Below are positions 4,420 through 5,177 of a DNA stretch of 5,177 nt, piece after piece. The stretch covers positions 1 through 5,177 of the forward strand of contig JACQUS010000511.1 of NCBI GenBank assembly GCA_016210125.1, in the 5' to 3' direction. The notes under the pieces were generated by a model. That model searched no databases. It saw only the letters and a program-made list of their open reading frames with translations, and had not been told where the DNA came from. This DNA comes from Chloroflexota bacterium (GTDB lineage Bacteria > Chloroflexota > UBA6077 > FW602-bin22 > JACQUS01). Position 1 is the stretch's first letter, and each line of letters begins with the position of its first letter. Both the position numbers and the translations under genes were made by a program.

Positions 4420-5177
4420 CTACTTCATCTCCGGCGGGATCTGCTCCTTCTTGACCTGCTTGCCGATCTCGCGGAAGTACTTGACTGCGCCGGCGTGCAG
4501 CGGCGTCATCACGTAGTCGACGGTGAGCTGGGCGAAGTCGATGCCCTTGACCGCGGGATAGGCCGTGGCTTGGATCTGCTCGCCCTTACCGGCGATGTTG
4601 TCCTCGATGCTCACCTTGGTCAGCTTGTAGCCCAGCTCCTCCGGGATGTCCTTGTTGATGGCCACCCCGACGACGAGCGCGAGCGAGCGTACCTTGCGAT
4701 CCGGATAGCCCGGCGCGAGCTGGTCCTTGTCGACGTCCATGAAGGTGTAGTACGGGTACTTCTCGAGGACCTTCTTCTCCTGCTCCGGCGTGAAGCTCAG
4801 CTCACGCAAGGGCAGGGTCACGTTGACCTCCTGCACCGCGGAGTCGATGGCTTTCGCCCCGGAGTGCAGCTTGACGAAGCCGACGATGCGCCGGTCCTTG
4901 ATCGCCTGAACCATATCCTGAATGCTCGCGGCGTAGTATCTCGGCTTCACGCCGAGGACGGCCATCACGTTCTGCGTCTGCTTCTCGGTGGCGGAGCCCT
5001 TCATGCCGGCGGTAAAGTCCTTGCCCTCCACCTCCTCGATCTTGCTGATGTTCGTGTCCCTGCGTACCACCCAGCCCTGGGGCGCGACGCTGTGGATGTA
5101 GAGGAAGCGCTGGACCTGCGAGGCCTTGTCCTTGTACTCCTCCATCCCCTGCCAGGCGCGGTAGGTCAAGTCGGGGC
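4420..5177 (-). CDS. TAXI-family TRAP transporter solute-binding protein, 3' part
   Basis: The C-terminal 250 or so residues of a periplasmic solute-binding protein of the TAXI type, which delivers small acids such as dicarboxylates or amino acids to a TRAP membrane permease. Family marks in order: the segment DLTYRAWQGMEEYK at the window edge, WVVRRDTNISKIEEVEGK, the ligand-loop region GMKGSATEKQTQNVMAVLGV, IVGFVKLHSGAKAIDSA, the KYPYYTFMDV stretch, AINKDIPEELGYKLTK, and the C-terminal PLHAGAVKYFREIG that is highly typical of the family. The frame stays open to the right edge; the TTG near 5169 is internal, since homologues are about 320 residues and begin with a signal peptide that would lie outside. 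The TRAP permease gene (often a fused 4TM/12TM protein) is not in view. The ligand cannot be read from the sequence. It ends head-on to the ligase gene. Confidence 0.9.
   Translation of the reverse strand, partial: PDLTYRAWQGMEEYKDKASQVQRFLYIHSVAPQGWVVRRDTNISKIEEVEGKDFTAGMKGSATEKQTQNVMAVLGVKPRYYAASIQDMVQAIKDRRIVGFVKLHSGAKAIDSAVQEVNVTLPLRELSFTPEQEKKVLEKYPYYTFMDVDKDQLAPGYPDRKVRSLALVVGVAINKDIPEELGYKLTKVSIEDNIAGKGEQIQATAYPAVKGIDFAQLTVDYVMTPLHAGAVKYFREIGKQVKKEQIPPEMK

Noticed and set aside
2898..4454. A 518-codon plus-strand frame longer than the ligase frame
   Set aside because: It is a +1 shadow of the ligase gene, very rich in Arg, Ala, Pro and Gly and without motifs, and it runs on past the ligase stop into the terminator region.
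5167..5169. TTG as the start of the TAXI gene
   Set aside because: It lies within a conserved family segment (DLTYRAW) and the frame is open on both sides, so it is an internal leucine codon of a gene cut by the window edge.

Overview
The window is a GC-rich (roughly two-thirds G+C), gene-dense stretch of a bacterial chromosome. A TAXI-type TRAP solute-binding protein, a PaaK-like adenylating enzyme and a soluble PAS/GAF hybrid kinase together fit a metabolically versatile soil or sediment bacterium of the Rokubacteria/Methylomirabilota or deltaproteobacterial kind. That placement is an inference from gene content and composition; no marker gene is present.

Layout, left to right: (1) a small minus-strand gene for an unrecognised, helix-rich, Gln-rich protein (about 30-410), with its own plausible promoter at 518-546; (2) a minus-strand gene for a cytoplasmic hybrid sensor histidine kinase, GAF-PAS-HisKA-HATPase-REC (612 to about 2660); (3) an information-rich divergent intergenic region of about 300 bp (2661-2967), holding a 42-bp near-perfect palindrome, a candidate extended -10 promoter for the kinase, an exact 28-bp direct repeat at 75-bp spacing, and a well-positioned 19-codon leader reading frame that stops just before the ribosome-binding site of the next gene; (4) a plus-strand PaaK-like phenylacetate-CoA-ligase-family gene (2968-4350); (5) a nested inverted repeat between converging genes, a likely two-way terminator (4358-4408); (6) the 3' part of a minus-strand TAXI-family TRAP solute-binding protein, running off the right edge (4420-5177).

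A plausible but unproven reading is a small carboxylic-acid module: the TAXI protein captures an organic acid in the periplasm, the PaaK-like enzyme activates a carboxylate to an acyl-adenylate or CoA thioester, and the divergently transcribed hybrid kinase senses a related signal. The most unusual part of the window is the kinase/ligase intergenic region, where palindrome, duplicated leader unit and leader peptide suggest layered control of the ligase.
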